Positions 10,698-21,865 of a stretch of DNA of 64,000 bases are shown here, piece by piece. Position numbers and translations under genes: made by a program. The notes below the pieces were generated by a model that saw only the letters and a program-made list of their open reading frames with translations, had not been told where the DNA came from and did no database searches. Location: positions 35,249,327 through 35,313,326 of the forward strand of contig CM038717.1 in the NCBI GenBank assembly GCA_021613375.1, in the 5' to 3' direction. The stretch's first letter is position 1; each line of letters begins with the position of its first letter. This stretch comes from Megaleporinus macrocephalus (lineage: Eukaryota; Chordata; Actinopteri; Characiformes; Anostomidae).

Positions 10698-11942
10698 TAC
10701 TGGGTTTGGACAATGAAACTGAAACACCTGTCATTTTAGTGTGGGAGGTTTCATGGCTAAATTGGACCAGTCTGGTGTTCAATCTTCATTAATTGCACAT
10801 TGTACCAGTAAGAGCAGAGTGTGAAGTTCAGTTAGCAGGTAAGAGCACAGTTTACTCAAAATATTACAATAACACAACATTATGGGACATACCAGAGATC
10901 AAAAGAAGACAAATTGTTGGTGCACGTCTTGCCGGCACATCTGTGACCAAGACAGCAAGTCTTTGTGATGTATCAAGAGCCACGGTATCCAGGGTAACGT
11001 CAGCATACCACCAAGAAGGACCAACCACATCCAACAGGATTAACTGTGGACGCAAGAGGAAGCTGTCTGAAAGGGATGTTGGGTTCTAACCCGGATTGTA
11101 TCCAAAAAACATAAAACCATGTCAGAATTAAATGTGCACCTCAGCTCTCCTGTTTCCACCAGAACTGTCCGTCAGGAGCTCCACAGGGTCAATATACATG
11201 GCCGGGCTGCTATAGCCAAACCTTTGGTAACTCGTGCCAATGCCAAACCTTGGTTTCAATAATGCAAGGAGCGCAAATCTTGGGCTGTGGACAATGCGTA
11301 ACATGTATTGTTCTCTGATGAGTCCACCTTTACTGTTTTTCCCACATCCGGGAGAGTTACGGTGTGGAGAAGCCCCAAAGAAGCGTACCACCCAGACTGT
11401 TGCATGGCCAGAGTGAAGCATGGGGTGGATCAGTGATGGTTTGGGCTGCCATATCATGGCATTCCCTTGGCCCAATACTTGTGCTAGATGGGCGCATCAC
11501 TGCCAAGGACTGCTGAACCGTTCTGGAGGACCATGTGCATCCAATGGTTCAAACATTGTATCCTGAAGGCGGTGCCGTGTATCAGGATGACAATGCACCA
11601 ATACACACAGCAAGACTGGAGAAAGATTGGCTTGATGAGCATGAAAGTGAAGTTGAACATCTCCCATGGCCTGCACAGTCACCAGATGTAAATATTATTG
11701 AGCCACTTTGGGGTGTTTTGGAGGAGCGAGTCAGGAAACGTTTTCCTCCACCAGCATCACGTAGTGACCTGACCACTATCCTGCAAGAAGAATGGCTTAA
11801 AATCCCTCTGACCACTGTGCAGGACTTGTATATGTCATTCCCAAGACTAATTGACGCTGTATTGTCCGCAAAAGGAGGCCCTACACCATACTAATAAATT
11901 ATCGTGGTTTAAAACCAGGTGTTTCAGTTTCATTGCCCTGTA
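10698..11942 (+). mobile_element. Tc1/mariner transposon, near full length but inactive
   Basis: Terminal inverted repeats: left TGGACAATGAAACTGAAACA near 10708, right CAGGTGTTTCAGTTTCATTG near 11917, with TA at both ends. The plus-strand transposase is broken. An amino-terminal piece from about 10870 (after the upstream ATG at 10793) shows the helix-turn-helix region (KRRQIVGARLAGTSV, ATVSRVTSAYH) and stops at 11087. A carboxyl piece (11535-11894) has the catalytic-region motifs VYQDDNAPIHTA and SPDVNIIEPLWG and ends GGPTPY. A closely related copy lies in opposite orientation at 34168-35333. The two sit at different sites, so they are separate insertions. Confidence 0.9.
10793..11894 (+). 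pseudogene. Tc1/mariner transposase pseudogene
   Basis: DDE/D-type transposase of about 340 codons in intact relatives. Here it is split by at least one stop (11087-11089) and frame changes between 11090 and 11535. The second catalytic Asp region (QDDNAPIH) and third region (NIIEPLW) are visible in the last 119 codons. Confidence 0.85.
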
Positions 11943-11944
11943 CT

Positions 11945-12190
11945 TGTTTTTCTTTGGACAGCGATGATATATTGTTTATTACAAATCTTCGCCATCCAAA
12001 CAAAACCATGCATCTCCATTGTATGTTTCCTTCACATTTCCCGGCTGCTGTGTGCACATTTCATGATGAGTGGACCAATAGAAATGCTCCAAGATAGCTT
12101 AGAAAAAAATCTGGTTCCATTGACTTGACACTGAAAGGAAAGAAGGTTTTTGGAGTCTTGTGTAAAGTTACTATTTTGGAGATATTTTGA
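11945..12190. repeat. Repeat family R1 copy, 3' of start exon A1
   Basis: Full-length-looking copy: GGACAGCGATGATATATTG, TGCATCTCCATT, GGACCAATAGAAATGCTCC, TTGACTTGACACTGAAAGG. The same arrangement (R1 immediately downstream of the start exon on the minus strand) is seen at A2, B and C. Confidence 0.7.
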
Positions 12191-12232
12191 TGATATATAG
12201 TTTAATATATAGCAAATGCAATGAGAACTCAC

Positions 12233-12311
12233 CAGATTTAGATGGCCAATCATAATCGGCTAGTACATCTCGATCGGACACCTCAGGTTTTGCATTCAGA
12301 TGATAAGCCAT
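12233..12311 (-). CDS. f2rl1-like: Receptor A start exon A1 (26 codons, phase-1 end)
   Basis: On the minus strand an acceptor (CTAG, AG at 12319-12318) is followed by TTCACT, the ATG at 12311-12309, 26 codons and one base, then a consensus donor GTGAGT (GT at 12232-12231). The peptide starts MAYHLNAKPEVSDRDV and ends ADYDWPSKS. The final G joins the AT that opens the receptor exon at 6499, restoring Asp and keeping the reading frame. The peptide is not a signal peptide. It is acidic with Tyr and Trp, like the amino termini of many chemokine-type receptors. That this exon belongs to receptor A is inferred from strand, position (5.7 kb upstream), phase and the one-module-per-receptor pattern. 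Confidence 0.65.
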
Positions 12312-12317
12312 AGTGAA

Positions 12318-12459
12318 CTAGTGAATTTGGATAGAAAGTAGATAAAGTAGATTTGAGGCTCGGAGGTTGATTAACTGCTGTAACTGTATGATACTCATGG
12401 CTGACGACTGTTATGTCCTCATGCTTTTCAGCAGAGAAGAAAAAGAGAAAGTTACTTAC
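12318..12459 (-). other. First intron of receptor A (142 bp)
   Basis: Flanked by a GTAAGT donor (12459-12454) and an AG acceptor (12319-12318), with a pyrimidine tract TCTACTTTATCTACTTTC on the minus strand before the acceptor. Closely similar introns occur in A2, B and D; unit C has lost it. Confidence 0.6.
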
Positions 12460-12760
12460 CTTGAAACCTGCTGCTAATGTTGAATAAGTTCTTCAGCGCT
12501 GAAGCTTTCCAAGTTAAATCCAAAGCTGTGGCTGCCTGAGAGAGTTTATTTATAATTTTTCTGCTTCTGTTAGTAAAGTCTGAAGGTTTATGGCTTCGCG
12601 ACCGTGTTCATGTGTCGTTTGGCATCACAGACTATAAAGAGCTGCCCACACATTCTTTCTGTGGCGTGTGTGCAGCCCCGCCTGCTTCCAGTAACAGTTC
12701 CAGAACTGCTTAAGTCAGAGAGACAGACAGAGACAGGGAGGAAATGGAAAGAGTGAGCTT
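12460..12760 (-). promoter_or_regulatory. Receptor A promoter and non-coding exon 1
   Basis: Minus-strand TATA box TTATAAATA at 12555-12547, followed about 25 bp later by the likely start near 12525 (CAGGCAGCCACAGC). The non-coding exon runs to the donor at 12460 (TTTCAAG then GTAAGT). Upstream are conserved blocks shared with B, C and D: GATGCCAAACGACACATG, CTTTATAGTC and a GC box GGCGGGGC. Conservation between units is the main evidence. Confidence 0.6.
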
Positions 12761-13619
12761 TAAATGAATTTGAATGGTGTTTTAATGGAGATCATTAATG
12801 GAGATAACCAGTTTAATGTTCTTTAATGTATAAGCTAAGCAAACCTCTTCTAATGCACAGCATGGTTCAAACTTAACCCGTATTCGAAACTTCAGCTCCA
12901 GATTGTCTGGTCTGATTGTGTGATTCAGGCATGTGTACAGTATGCATGGATTCTGGAAATTAGTTTTTCCCATAGAGAATGAATAGGATAGAAAAGTGCA
13001 CACCAGTCTACTGACCTTGTGCTTGACCGACTGACGCCACTTCAAATACACTGATTCAGGCGGACCCCCGACCACGACTGCAGTATTGGTTCGACCCGCA
13101 CTTGTTTGTTTCTCATTTTTTCCATCCCTCTTTTTTCCCCATAGAGTCCCATTTATGTTCAAGCGCACCCAAACCTCATGGTTACATTTAAACTACAGCC
13201 TCCAAAGTGCATGTACTTACTCAGGACAAATCCCCAAACACACTGACCCGTACTCCTCTACTTGTCGTTTATTCATCCCTCTTTTCTCATGATGCTTAAG
13301 CTGTGCAAGAAAATGCACTTATCTAGTGTCCTATGTTATTGTATGTATTGCTGAGTGTTTGTCTCAGTATTAAAATCATTAAAATCTGTTTATTTCAGTA
13401 TTTAATGTTCCAAGTGTACTTTAATCTTTAACCTTAAATCATTATTTTAATTCTTATTTATTTTTTACAAAAAAAATCGTTTTTGTAAAACTGCTCCAGT
13501 TCCTATCAAACTCCATAGTGCACACATAAGGGTTAATTCTGACCCATGTTGTGTGTTAGTGGTAGAGATACAAAAATGAATTTCATTAACAAAGTAAAAT
13601 AATAAAACTGAAATCAGGA
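12761..13619. other. Upstream flank shared between units
   Basis: The first 250 bases (GAGATCATTAATGGAGAT, ATGCACAGCATGGTTCAAAC) match 23720-24050 and 38080-38420, so the duplicated promoter region is over 700 bp long. The rest, to 13619, is AT-rich with nothing recognised. Confidence 0.5.
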
Positions 13620-13775
13620 TTTGTGATGCACATTTCATGATGAGAGGACCAATAGAAATGCTCCAAGATAGCTTGGAAAAAATTCTGGTTCCATTAACTT
13701 ACACTGAAAGGTAAGAAGGTTTTTGGCGTCTTGTGTAAAGTTACTATTTTGGAGATACTTTGTTGATATATAGGT
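13620..13775. repeat. Repeat family R1 copy, 3' of start exon A2
   Basis: Carries CATTTCATGATGAGAGGACC and CCAATAGAAATGCTCCAAGA. It is nearly the same as the second half of the copy beside A1, showing that A1 and A2 were duplicated together with it. Confidence 0.7.
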
Positions 13776-13800
13776 TAATATAAAACAAATTAGAACTCAC

Positions 13801-13879
13801 CAGATTTAGATGGCCAATCATAATCAGCTTGTGCATCTCGATCGGACACCTCAGGTGTTGCATTCAGGTGAAGATCCAT
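13801..13879 (-). CDS. f2rl1-like: Second start exon A2 for receptor A (26 codons, phase-1 end)
   Basis: Duplicate of exon A1, 1.57 kb further upstream. AG acceptor, TTCACT leader, ATG at 13879-13877, 26 codons plus one base, GTGAGT donor. The peptide starts MDLHLNATPEVSDRDA and ends ADYDWPSKS. Its start MDLHL matches units C and D better than A1 does. It could serve as an alternative first coding exon for receptor A, or be the remnant of a unit whose receptor was lost, since no receptor lies between it and A1. The frame and both splice sites are intact. Confidence 0.55.
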
Positions 13880-14024
13880 AGTGAACTCTGTTTGGATAGA
13901 AAGTAGATAATGTAGATTTGAGGCTTGGAGGTTGATTAACTGTTGTAACTATATGATACTCATGGCTGACGATTATTATGTCTTCATGCTTTTCAGCAGA
14001 GAAGAGAAAGAGAAAGTTACTTAC

Positions 14025-14110
14025 CTTGAAACCTGTTGCTAATGTTGCTAATAAAGTTCTTTCGAAGTTAAATCCAAAGCTGTGGTTGCCTGAGAATGTT
14101 TACAAACGTC
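14025..14110 (-). promoter_or_regulatory. Non-coding exon and decayed promoter of A2
   Basis: The exon and its donor (TTTCAAG then GTAAGT at 14024-14019) are preserved. The homology breaks at about 14095, and the TATA position reads TTTGTAAACATT instead of TTATAAATA. The conserved blocks further upstream are missing, so independent transcription from here is doubtful. Confidence 0.5.
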
Positions 14111-14329
14111 AACGGTAGAGATACAAAAATGAATTTCATTAACAAAGTAAACTAATTCAACTGAAATCAGAATCAGAACGAACAAACTTTTACATTCCTA
14201 TGTTTTTTACATTAAAGCAGCAGCTTTAATTTGATGGCACTGGCTTGATAACATAGAAGTGAAAGGAATCCTTGTTTCTAGCAAATTACTATTACCTCTG
14301 AACATATATCTCCATGTAGGATACTATCC

Positions 14330-15655
14330 ACGTAGGTTTCTTACTTCTTATCTGTATTCTTTTTCCACCGTAAATAGTCCTCATCTACATTGTGACAGTG
14401 GCATTCAGCTTCTTAGTCACCAGTTTCTTGTTCATTTTGTCTGCTCCACCTTAAAAAGTTCTGCAACTACATTGTGGTACTTGCCTTTAGCTCCTTAGTC
14501 ACCAGTTTCGTATTAATTTTGTCTGTTCCACCTTAAATAGTGCTGCAACTACATTGTGGCACTTGCCTTTAGTTCCTTAGTCTCTAGTTTCTTATTCATT
14601 TTGTCTGTTCCACCTTAAATAGTGCTGCATGTAGATTAGGCAGTGGCATTCAGCTTCTTAGTCACTAGTTTCTTGTTAATTTTGTCTGTTCCACTTTAAA
14701 TAGTGCTGCAGCTACATTGTGGTACTTGCCTTTAGCTTCTTAGTCACCAGTTTCGTATTCATTTTGTCTGTTCCACCTTAAATAGTACTGCAACTACATT
14801 GTGGCACTTGCCTTTAGCTCCTTAGTAACCAGTTTCTTATTCATTTTGTCCATTCCACCCTAAGTAGTGCTGCAACTACATTGTGGGACTTGCCTTTAGC
14901 TCCTTAGTCGCCAGCTTCTTATTCATTTTGTCTGTTCCACCTTAAATAGTGCTGCATCTACATTAGGCAGAGATCTTTCAGCTTCTTAGTCACCAGTTTC
15001 TTGTTCATTTTGTCTGTTCCACCTTAAAACGTTCTGCAACTACATTGTGGCACTTGCCTTTAGCTTCTTAGTCACCAGTTTCGTATTCATTTTGTCTGTT
15101 CCACCTTAAATAGTACTGCAACTACATTGTGGCACTTGCCTTTAGCTCCTTAGTCGCCAGCTTCTTATTTATTTAGTCTGTTCCACCTTAAATAGTGCTG
15201 CATCTACATTAGGCAGTGGCATTAAGCTTCTTAGTCACCAGTTTCTTGTTCATTTTGTCTGTTCCACCTTAAAAAGTTCTGCATCTACATTGTGGCACTT
15301 GCCTTTAGCTCCTTAGTCACCAGTTTCTTGTTCATTTTGTCTGTTCCACCTTAAATTGTGCTGCATCTACATTGTGGCACTTGCCTTTAGCTCCTTAGTC
15401 TCTAGTTTCTTATTCATTTAGTCTGTTCCACCTTAAATAGTGCTGCAACTACATTGTAGCACAGTGGCATTCAGCTTCTTAGTCACCAGTTTCGTATTCA
15501 TTTTGTCTGTTCCACCTTAAATAGTACTGCAACTACATTGTGGCACTTGCCTTTAGCTCCTTAGTCGCCAGCTTCTTATTCATTTAGTCTGTTCCACCTT
15601 AAATAGTGCTGCAACTACATTGTAGCACAGTGGCATTCAGCTTCTTAGTCACCAG
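14330..15655. repeat. 82-bp minisatellite
   Basis: About 16 tandem copies of an 82 bp unit built around CTTAGTCACCAGTTTCTT, TTTTGTCTGTTCCACCTTAA and CTGCAACTACATTGTGG. Shorter remnants at 24775-25000 and 39985-40140 lie at equivalent places in units B and C. Confidence 0.95.
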
Positions 15656-16049
15656 CTGAATTACCTTGTTCCTCCTTAAACAGTGCAGCAGTTATTATAA
15701 AGCCTAAGGCAACATATTTATGTAACTGCAGCCCAATTTAAGGTGGACTGGAAAGATTCATGAAATTCTTTCCAGTAGGTGCAGCAGGATGGATTAACAT
15801 GTGAAGTTTGCACCTACAAGCTTTCATGATGCCTTGAAGCGAAATCTCGTCACCTCTTCCAGACAGATGTTCTGCCCAAACTTGTGTGATGGCAGTGGAT
15901 ACGGTCCAGAGAGATTATCTACAGATCTCAAGCGTAGACCTCATTTGAGATTACTGCAGGTACAGTGCTTTCCAAGAGCTCCTGTGCGTGGACAGCCTTG
16001 CGCTAGCCTGCAGTGAGGGCTGGGTAGGTTTGTGGGGCCACAGTGCAGC
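15656..16049. other. Non-coding, shared with unit B
   Basis: Matches 24970-25170 (AGCAGTTATTATAAAGCCTA; GATACGGTCCAGA). No gene was seen. Confidence 0.5.
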
Positions 16050-16800
16050 AACGCAACCATTTGTTTGGATACTGAGGGTATGGTTAGGTTTAGGTTTTGG
16101 TTCTATGGTTGAGGTTAGGTGTACTGACTTTAAGGTTAGGTTTAGGTTTAGATACTGAGGCTAAAATTAGGTTTAGGTTTGAATACTGAGGTTAATATTT
16201 GGTTTAGGCTTTGATACTAAGGGTAAAGTTAGATTTGCGTTTGGATTCTAAGGTCAATATTAGGTTTAGGTTTTGATACTAAGGTTAAAGTTAGATACAG
16301 GTTTGGATACTGAGGTTAAGGTTAGGTTTAGGTTTGGATACTGAGGTTAAGGTTAGGTAAGGGTGGGATTCTAAGGTTAATATTAGGTTTAGGTTTTGAT
16401 ACTAAGGTTAAAGTTAGATACAGGTTTGGATACTAAGGTTAAGGTTAGGTTTAGGTTTGGATACTGAGGTTAAGGTTAGGTTTAGGTTTGGATTCTAAGG
16501 TTAATATTAGGTTTAGGTTTTGATACTAAGGTTAAAGTTAGATTTAGGTACGGAGGTTAAGGTTAGGTTTAGATTTAGGCTCAGTTACTAAGGTTTAGGT
16601 TTAATTTTGGATACTAAGGTTAAGGTTAGGTTTGGATACTGAGGTTTAGGCTAGGTTTAGGTGTGGAAACTGAGGTTAACGTTAGGTATAGGTTATGATA
16701 CTGGGATTAAAGTTAGGTTTAGGTTTGGATAATGACGCTAAGGTTAGGATAAGGTTTGGGTACTGAGGTTATGGTTAGGTTTAGGTATAGGTGTATGACC
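16050..16800. repeat. About 31-bp minisatellite rich in TTAGG
   Basis: Degenerate units such as GGTTTGGATACTGAGGTTAA followed by GGTTAGGTTTA. The G-rich plus strand resembles diverged telomeric repeats but lacks runs of TTAGGG. A tiny remnant lies at about 25180-25230 in unit B. Confidence 0.85.
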
Positions 16801-17334
16801 TTCTTACTGACATTTAGTTACAGCAAATAATAATAATAATATTTTTTATTTGTAAACTTCTTTCAGCACACTCAAGAATCCTTTATTTTAAATTATCAGT
16901 TTATGATATATTTCCATGGATACATGTTTAGAATAAAATAAAATCATTACATATCAGGGCAAACTCCATATAGTTCACAACATTTACAGCAATAGGACGG
17001 GGCATATGGGGTTACAAGCAAAGGATCGTACAGACAAATATATAAATCATAGGTTAAATAATAACATTTTCTGTATTATGATGCAAATCAAATGTTAGTT
17101 TCTCCAAAGGTAAAGACTTAGCTATCAGTTTAAACCACATCCTGACTTAGGGCACCTCAGATTTAGACCATAGCAGTAGTATGCATTTTTAGCCAGGTTT
17201 AGAAAGGTGAAACACCTTCTCTATAACAGAGTGAACTTACTTCCAATAGCTAAGAACACAGTTCCAAAACATATGCATGACAGAGCCAACTTCGTTTTTA
17301 CATTTAAAACATAAATTAGACATGTTGGGAAACA

Positions 17335-17965
17335 TTTTATGTAGATGTACAGGTGTTAAATAAAAACGTGAATAAGTTTTATATAGATGGACAGGTGTTA
17401 AATTAAAACGGTGAATAAGTTTTATATAGATGGACAGGTGTTAAATTAAAAATGGTGAATAAATTTTATATAGATGGACAGGTGCTAAATTAAAATGGTG
17501 AATAAGTTTTATATAGATGGACAGGTGTTAAATAAAAATGGTGAATAAGTTTTATATAGATGGACAGGTGTTAAATTAAAATGGTAAATACGTTTTATAT
17601 AGATGTACAGGTGTTAAATTAAAACGGTAAATAAGTTTTATATAGATGTACAGGTGTTAAATTAAAACTGTGAATAAGTTTTATGTAGACATACAGGTGT
17701 TAAATAAAAGCGGTGAATAAGTTTTATGTAGATGTATAGGTGTTAAATTAAAACGGTGAATAAGTTTTATATAGATGTACAGGTGTTAAATTAAAACTGT
17801 GAATAAGTTTTATGTAGACATACAGGTGTTAAATAAAAGCGGTGAATAAGTTTTATGTAGATGTACAGGTGTTAAATTAAAACGGTGAATAAGTTTCATG
17901 TAGACATACAGGTGTTAAATTAAAACGGTGAATAAGTTTTATGTAGACATACAGGTGTTAAATAC
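17335..17965. repeat. 43-bp minisatellite
   Basis: About 14 units of 42-44 bp (GATGGACAGGTGTTAAATTA; ACGGTGAATAAGTTTTATAT). It lies just downstream (minus sense) of the L1-like reverse transcriptase remains and may be part of that element's later expansion. Confidence 0.9.
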
Positions 17966-17999
17966 GCTGAATGAGTTTGAAATTTTGCTCATGTTGAGC

Positions 18000-19090
18000 T
18001 ACAGAGGTGCATTTAGGAAATGTCTGTTTACATACCCGACACCAATCATCGTATCCTAAAGATATGGTGATAAGTCGTGTTCCCGCAAGGTTCTTAGTGT
18101 GTTCTAAGGTGAAGTGCCCAAACTTGAAAAAAGTCTATAAAAAATATGGTTTTGTCTTTGAGATTGTCACATGACAGTAACAGCTCCTGTATGCCTGTAA
18201 GCTCCATTCATATTTTACCCTCTTTTTTCAGAGACTCAAAAAATTGCAAAAATTCATACAACTCTAAATGTAACTTTCTGATGATTTGATAATGATCCGT
18301 AAATATTATAAGGATTCTACTGAAATGGGTAATTCAGCAAAATTCTGGATGAAATGTTAAAACACATTACTATGGATTTAAAGAAATTAATTTTAAATAC
18401 TGAAAACTTACTATATCGGGAGATTGTATCTAAGATTGCTGACACTGAGGTCTGTGGATCAGATAAATATGGTAATACATCAGTTGCAAATAAGGACGTA
18501 CGGTCTTCTCTATCTTTGTCATCACTTGATCTAATTAACTGGGCCAGAGATTCTATTGCTAACGTAATTAATAATAATGGAGAAAGAGGACAGCCTTGGT
18601 GGCAGCCTCTACCAGATTATTAACTTAACAGATAGCCATGAGGTTTGATTGTAAAAGTTCAATAACTTTAATAAAAAATTTCTAAAGCTGCAAATAAAAA
18701 CCTCCATTCGACCCTATCAAATGTTTTTTTCAATGTCCAGTGATACGATAACTGAAGGGGTTTTGGTATTATTTATGTGGTCAATGATATTTAATCATCA
18801 CTATAAATTGTCTGATCCATATCTCAGTTTGACAAATCAGATCTGGTCTGAGCTTCAGGAGTAAAGATTCCAGTCTGCATGCCAATGTTTTTGCAATAAT
18901 CTTGAAATCTACATTAGGGAAACTAATTGGCCAATATGAAGAACATCCTAGCAGATGTGTTTTTAAAATCAAGCTGATGGCTACCAGGCTTTATAGAATT
19001 CTAGGGGGTAGCAGTCCTGTCCTGGGGATTTTCCAGAAGGCATGGACTGGATAGCCTCCCACACTTTTTCTGGAGTAAATGGGGCACTTA
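18000..19090 (-). mobile_element. L1-like LINE fragment (reverse transcriptase)
   Basis: Read on the minus strand, pieces of an L1-type ORF2 appear in the expected order: TPEKVWEAIQSMPSGKSPGQ near 19080-19020, PISFPNVDFKIIAK near 18930-18890, FDRVEW near 18720-18700, and GCHQGCPLSPLL near 18612-18575. Frameshifts and stops separate them, so the element is dead. Confidence 0.85.
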
Positions 19091-19744
19091 AAGAATCTCT
19101 ATTTGACTCTGATACACAAGGGAGTGAATTTTATTCTGAATAGTTTGAATCTGAATACTCAGTAGTGTAAAATATTTTATAAAAATCAGGGAATTAGAAG
19201 AAGAAGACATAACAACAAGTGCAGAACAAATAAAAGAACAATAGAGTAAAAACACAACAAAACAATAAAGCATACCCTGAACAATTAAAGTTTACAAGAA
19301 TAAACAAAATAACATAATATACAACACATGCAATATTAAAAAACAATTTTTTAAATTGCTCTTAAATGCAGACAGTGACAGGGACATGTGTAGATACAGG
19401 GGGAACAGAGTTCCATAACATTGGACCAGACTTACTGATAGCTCATTCAGGAGGGATCAGGAGCCAAGTCGTTTAGAGATTCAACATCTATGAGTAGTGT
19501 TTTGAATTGTATGTGGTTTTGGAATGGGAGCCAGTGCAGGTGTTAGGAGTTCCCATGATCTGGTGTGTGGATGTTGGAGCTTCTTTAGCGTACCAGCATG
19601 GAGCCCATCTAGAGCTGAGTTACAGTAGTAAACTGTAGTAAAGGCATGGAAAAGGGTTTCCAGCACAAATGTGTTTTTGTGAGAACTTAGCCGGAACTGG
19701 AAACTGACATGAGAGGGAGTAAAACCAGAGACCCTCCCCCAGGG
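19091..19744. repeat. Non-coding block shared with unit C and the 42.5-43.6 kb repeat
   Basis: The stretch with GATACAGGGGGAACAGAGTT and CCATAACATTGGACCA at about 19396-19440 recurs at 29558 and 42846. The part at 19490-19650 matches 29690-29880 and 30198-30230, and is uninterrupted here at the site where unit C carries a solo-LTR-like insertion. Confidence 0.6.
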
Positions 19745-20000
19745 CTGATATGATTGGCTTACAACTGAGGAGCTCTGATATCCTTAGCTTACAACCTGTA
19801 AGGTCCGCTATTGTTGGTTTGAAACTGAGGAGCTCTGATATGATTCACTTACTACCAGTGAGGTCTTATATGATTGGTTTACAACCTATGACGGCTGGTA
19901 TGATTGGCTTACAACTGATGAGCTCTGTTATGATTGGTTTACAACCTACAAGGTCTGATATGATTGGCTTACAACCTACAACATATACAGCATATGCACC
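19745..20000. repeat. 30-bp minisatellite 3' of receptor B
   Basis: About eight units of 30 bp, consensus TCTGATATGATTGGTTTACA plus ACCTACAAGG. Because the unit is 10 codons, open frames persist on both strands by arithmetic. Related arrays lie 3' of receptors C (30265) and D (44045). Confidence 0.9.
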
Positions 20001-20078
20001 CCAGTAAATTATATATAGTGATGGGTTTGTTCTGCGCCATTTATTAATATAAGCATTATTTGATAAAATCAGACTGTC

Positions 20079-21169
20079 CTACTTAGGTCTTGTAATCAGA
20101 GAACACTCCAACTGCTGATCAGCTGAAGTTGTGTGAGTTGAAGGTGTTGTGGGGGTTTCAGTGGAGGACTTGCCAGATCTGAAAAAAACCCTGTGTTCAC
20201 TATGGCACCTCAGCATGTTCTTCACACGTTGTCTGAACTCCTCTGAGATGAAATAATACACAAGTGGGTCCAGACAGCTGTTCAGACTTCCTAGACACAG
20301 CGCAACAATATAGAATGCATAGACACCATTCTTAAGGCTTGCGTCCGGCACAGAGAAATGCACCATCAACATGATGTTACTGGGTGTGAAGCACAGCAGG
20401 AACATCACCAACACAGTGATCATGAGGATTATAGCTTTCTTTTTCTTCTTACTGCTGCCGACATCCTTTATGGACCTCCTGAGGGAGCGGAAAGTCAGCA
20501 GGTATGCTATTATACAGACCATACAGGGAACTACATATCCCACAATGCCCATGGTCAGGAAATATCCAGCAGGGAAATGTGCCTGTTGGGAGCGAGTGAT
20601 GTCATGGCAGGTGGTTATGTTGTTGAGATTGAGGACTTTAACAGTCTGGTCATACAGGTAGAGCGGTACGGTGATGAGCCAGACTACAATCCACACACAA
20701 GCAGAGATGCAGACCGTTACCCGGTTATTCAGTTTATGAGAAAGTGGGTGCACGATGGCCCAGTAGCGCTGAACACTGATATATGCTATGAAGATAGCGG
20801 AGCAGTACATATTCCCATAGAAGAACCCCACTAGCACTTTACACAGTGGTTCCCCGAAGATCCAGTCATTGCCGTTAAAGTGGTAGGCGATCTTCAGTGG
20901 TAGCCAAACGATGAAGAGCAGGTCAGCCAGTGCTAGATTGGCCATTAGGATGGACCCTGGATGCTTATTCTTCGTCTTAAAGAGGAACACCCAGACAGCA
21001 ATGGCGTTGGTGGGCAGCCCCACAATGAAGATGATGATGTAGATGAGAGGGAGGAAGACTGTGGTGAGGTTGCTGTTTAGAACTTGCCTGGAAATGGCGC
21101 TGACATACACACCATATTCATTCTCCCATTCTGGACCCATTGCACTCACAAGAATATCAGGGAAAATAA
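20079..21169 (-). CDS. f2rl1-like: PAR2-like G-protein-coupled receptor B, main exon
   Basis: Intact paralog. The exon opens after ACTACAG (AG at 21171-21170) and runs 362 codons to TAG at 20079. With its start exon (23206-23266) the protein would be 383 residues. Helix landmarks are as in A: GLPTN, LALAD, VQRYW, NITTCHD, CFTPSN, DPLVYY, tail SLITRPK. The transmembrane body is very close to A. The first 20 or so codons of the exon differ sharply, with IFPDILVSAMGPEWENEYG instead of the NSSKFTFSAFDPE pattern, and the NIT glycosylation site is replaced by YVSAI. The only basic residue of the predicted exodomain is the Arg in SAISRQ, a few residues before helix 1. A GTG codon at 21149 is internal and not a start. 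Confidence 0.9.
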
Positions 21170-21234
21170 CTGTAGTGAGAGAAAGAAGATTCAGTGAAAG
21201 GTTTTATATTTCTGCAAATCAGTTTAGTATATAG

Positions 21235-21375
21235 TTGCTGTCCGAATAACGAGGACATGTATTTTCAAATGACAACTTTACAGAAGAGCCCAAAAACTTT
21301 CATAATTTTTAATGTAATTCAATGGAACCAGAGTTTTCTAAGCTATTTTAGAGCATTTCTGTTGATGCATTCATC
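21235..21375. repeat. Repeat family R1 copy 5' of receptor B
   Basis: Same position and words as the copies 5' of A and C (TTTACAGAAGAGCCC, AATGGAACCAGAG, AGAGCATTTCT). Confidence 0.6.
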
Positions 21376-21403
21376 ATGACACTATATAATAAACGATGGT
21401 AAC

Positions 21404-21865
21404 ACACAAGTCCAGTTGTGAAATCTCTTCACTACTAAATATTCCACAGTCGACTGTCAGTGGTGTTATAACAAAGTGGAAGCGACTGTGAACGACAGCA
21501 ACTCAGCCACAAAGTGGTTGCCACATAAATGACAGAGCGGGGCCAGTGGATGCTGAAGCACACAGAGGTCATCTACTTTCTGCAGAGTCAATCATCGGGG
21601 CAGTTGTGCCGGTCCGATCCCCGGGACCAGCAGGCCATGACTGAAGTGCCTTTGAGCAAGGCACCTAACCCCCAACTGCTCCCTGGGTGTCGTGGATAGG
21701 GCTGCCCACAGTTCCAGGCACATGTGCTCACTGCCCCCTAGTGTGTATATGTGGGTGTTTCACTACACGTTAAATGCAGAGGTCAAATTCCACTGTGTGC
21801 AAACCCATGTGGCTAATTCTAATTGTTAAAAAATGCTACACACCTCCAAACTTCATGTTCACTTC
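21404..21865 (+). mobile_element. Tc1-like fragment (unit B copy) carrying a SINE
   Basis: Matches the unit A element at 7065-7280 and is cut by the SINE at about 21593. Tc1 sequence resumes with CTACACACCTCCAAACTTCA and then ends. Most of the transposase region is deleted. Confidence 0.8.
21593..21832 (+). mobile_element. tRNA-derived SINE
   Basis: Shows phrases typical of a common fish SINE: GAGCAAGGCACCTAACCCCC, AACTGCTCCCTGGGTG, GGATAGGGCTGCCCAC, CACTGCCCCCTAGTGTG. It sits inside the Tc1 remnant at the same site as in unit C (32290), while unit A has the uninterrupted Tc1. Confidence 0.8.

Noticed and set aside
16050..16800. True interstitial telomere
   Set aside because: Lacks consecutive TTAGGG repeats; the period is about 31 bp and the unit is a complex sequence.
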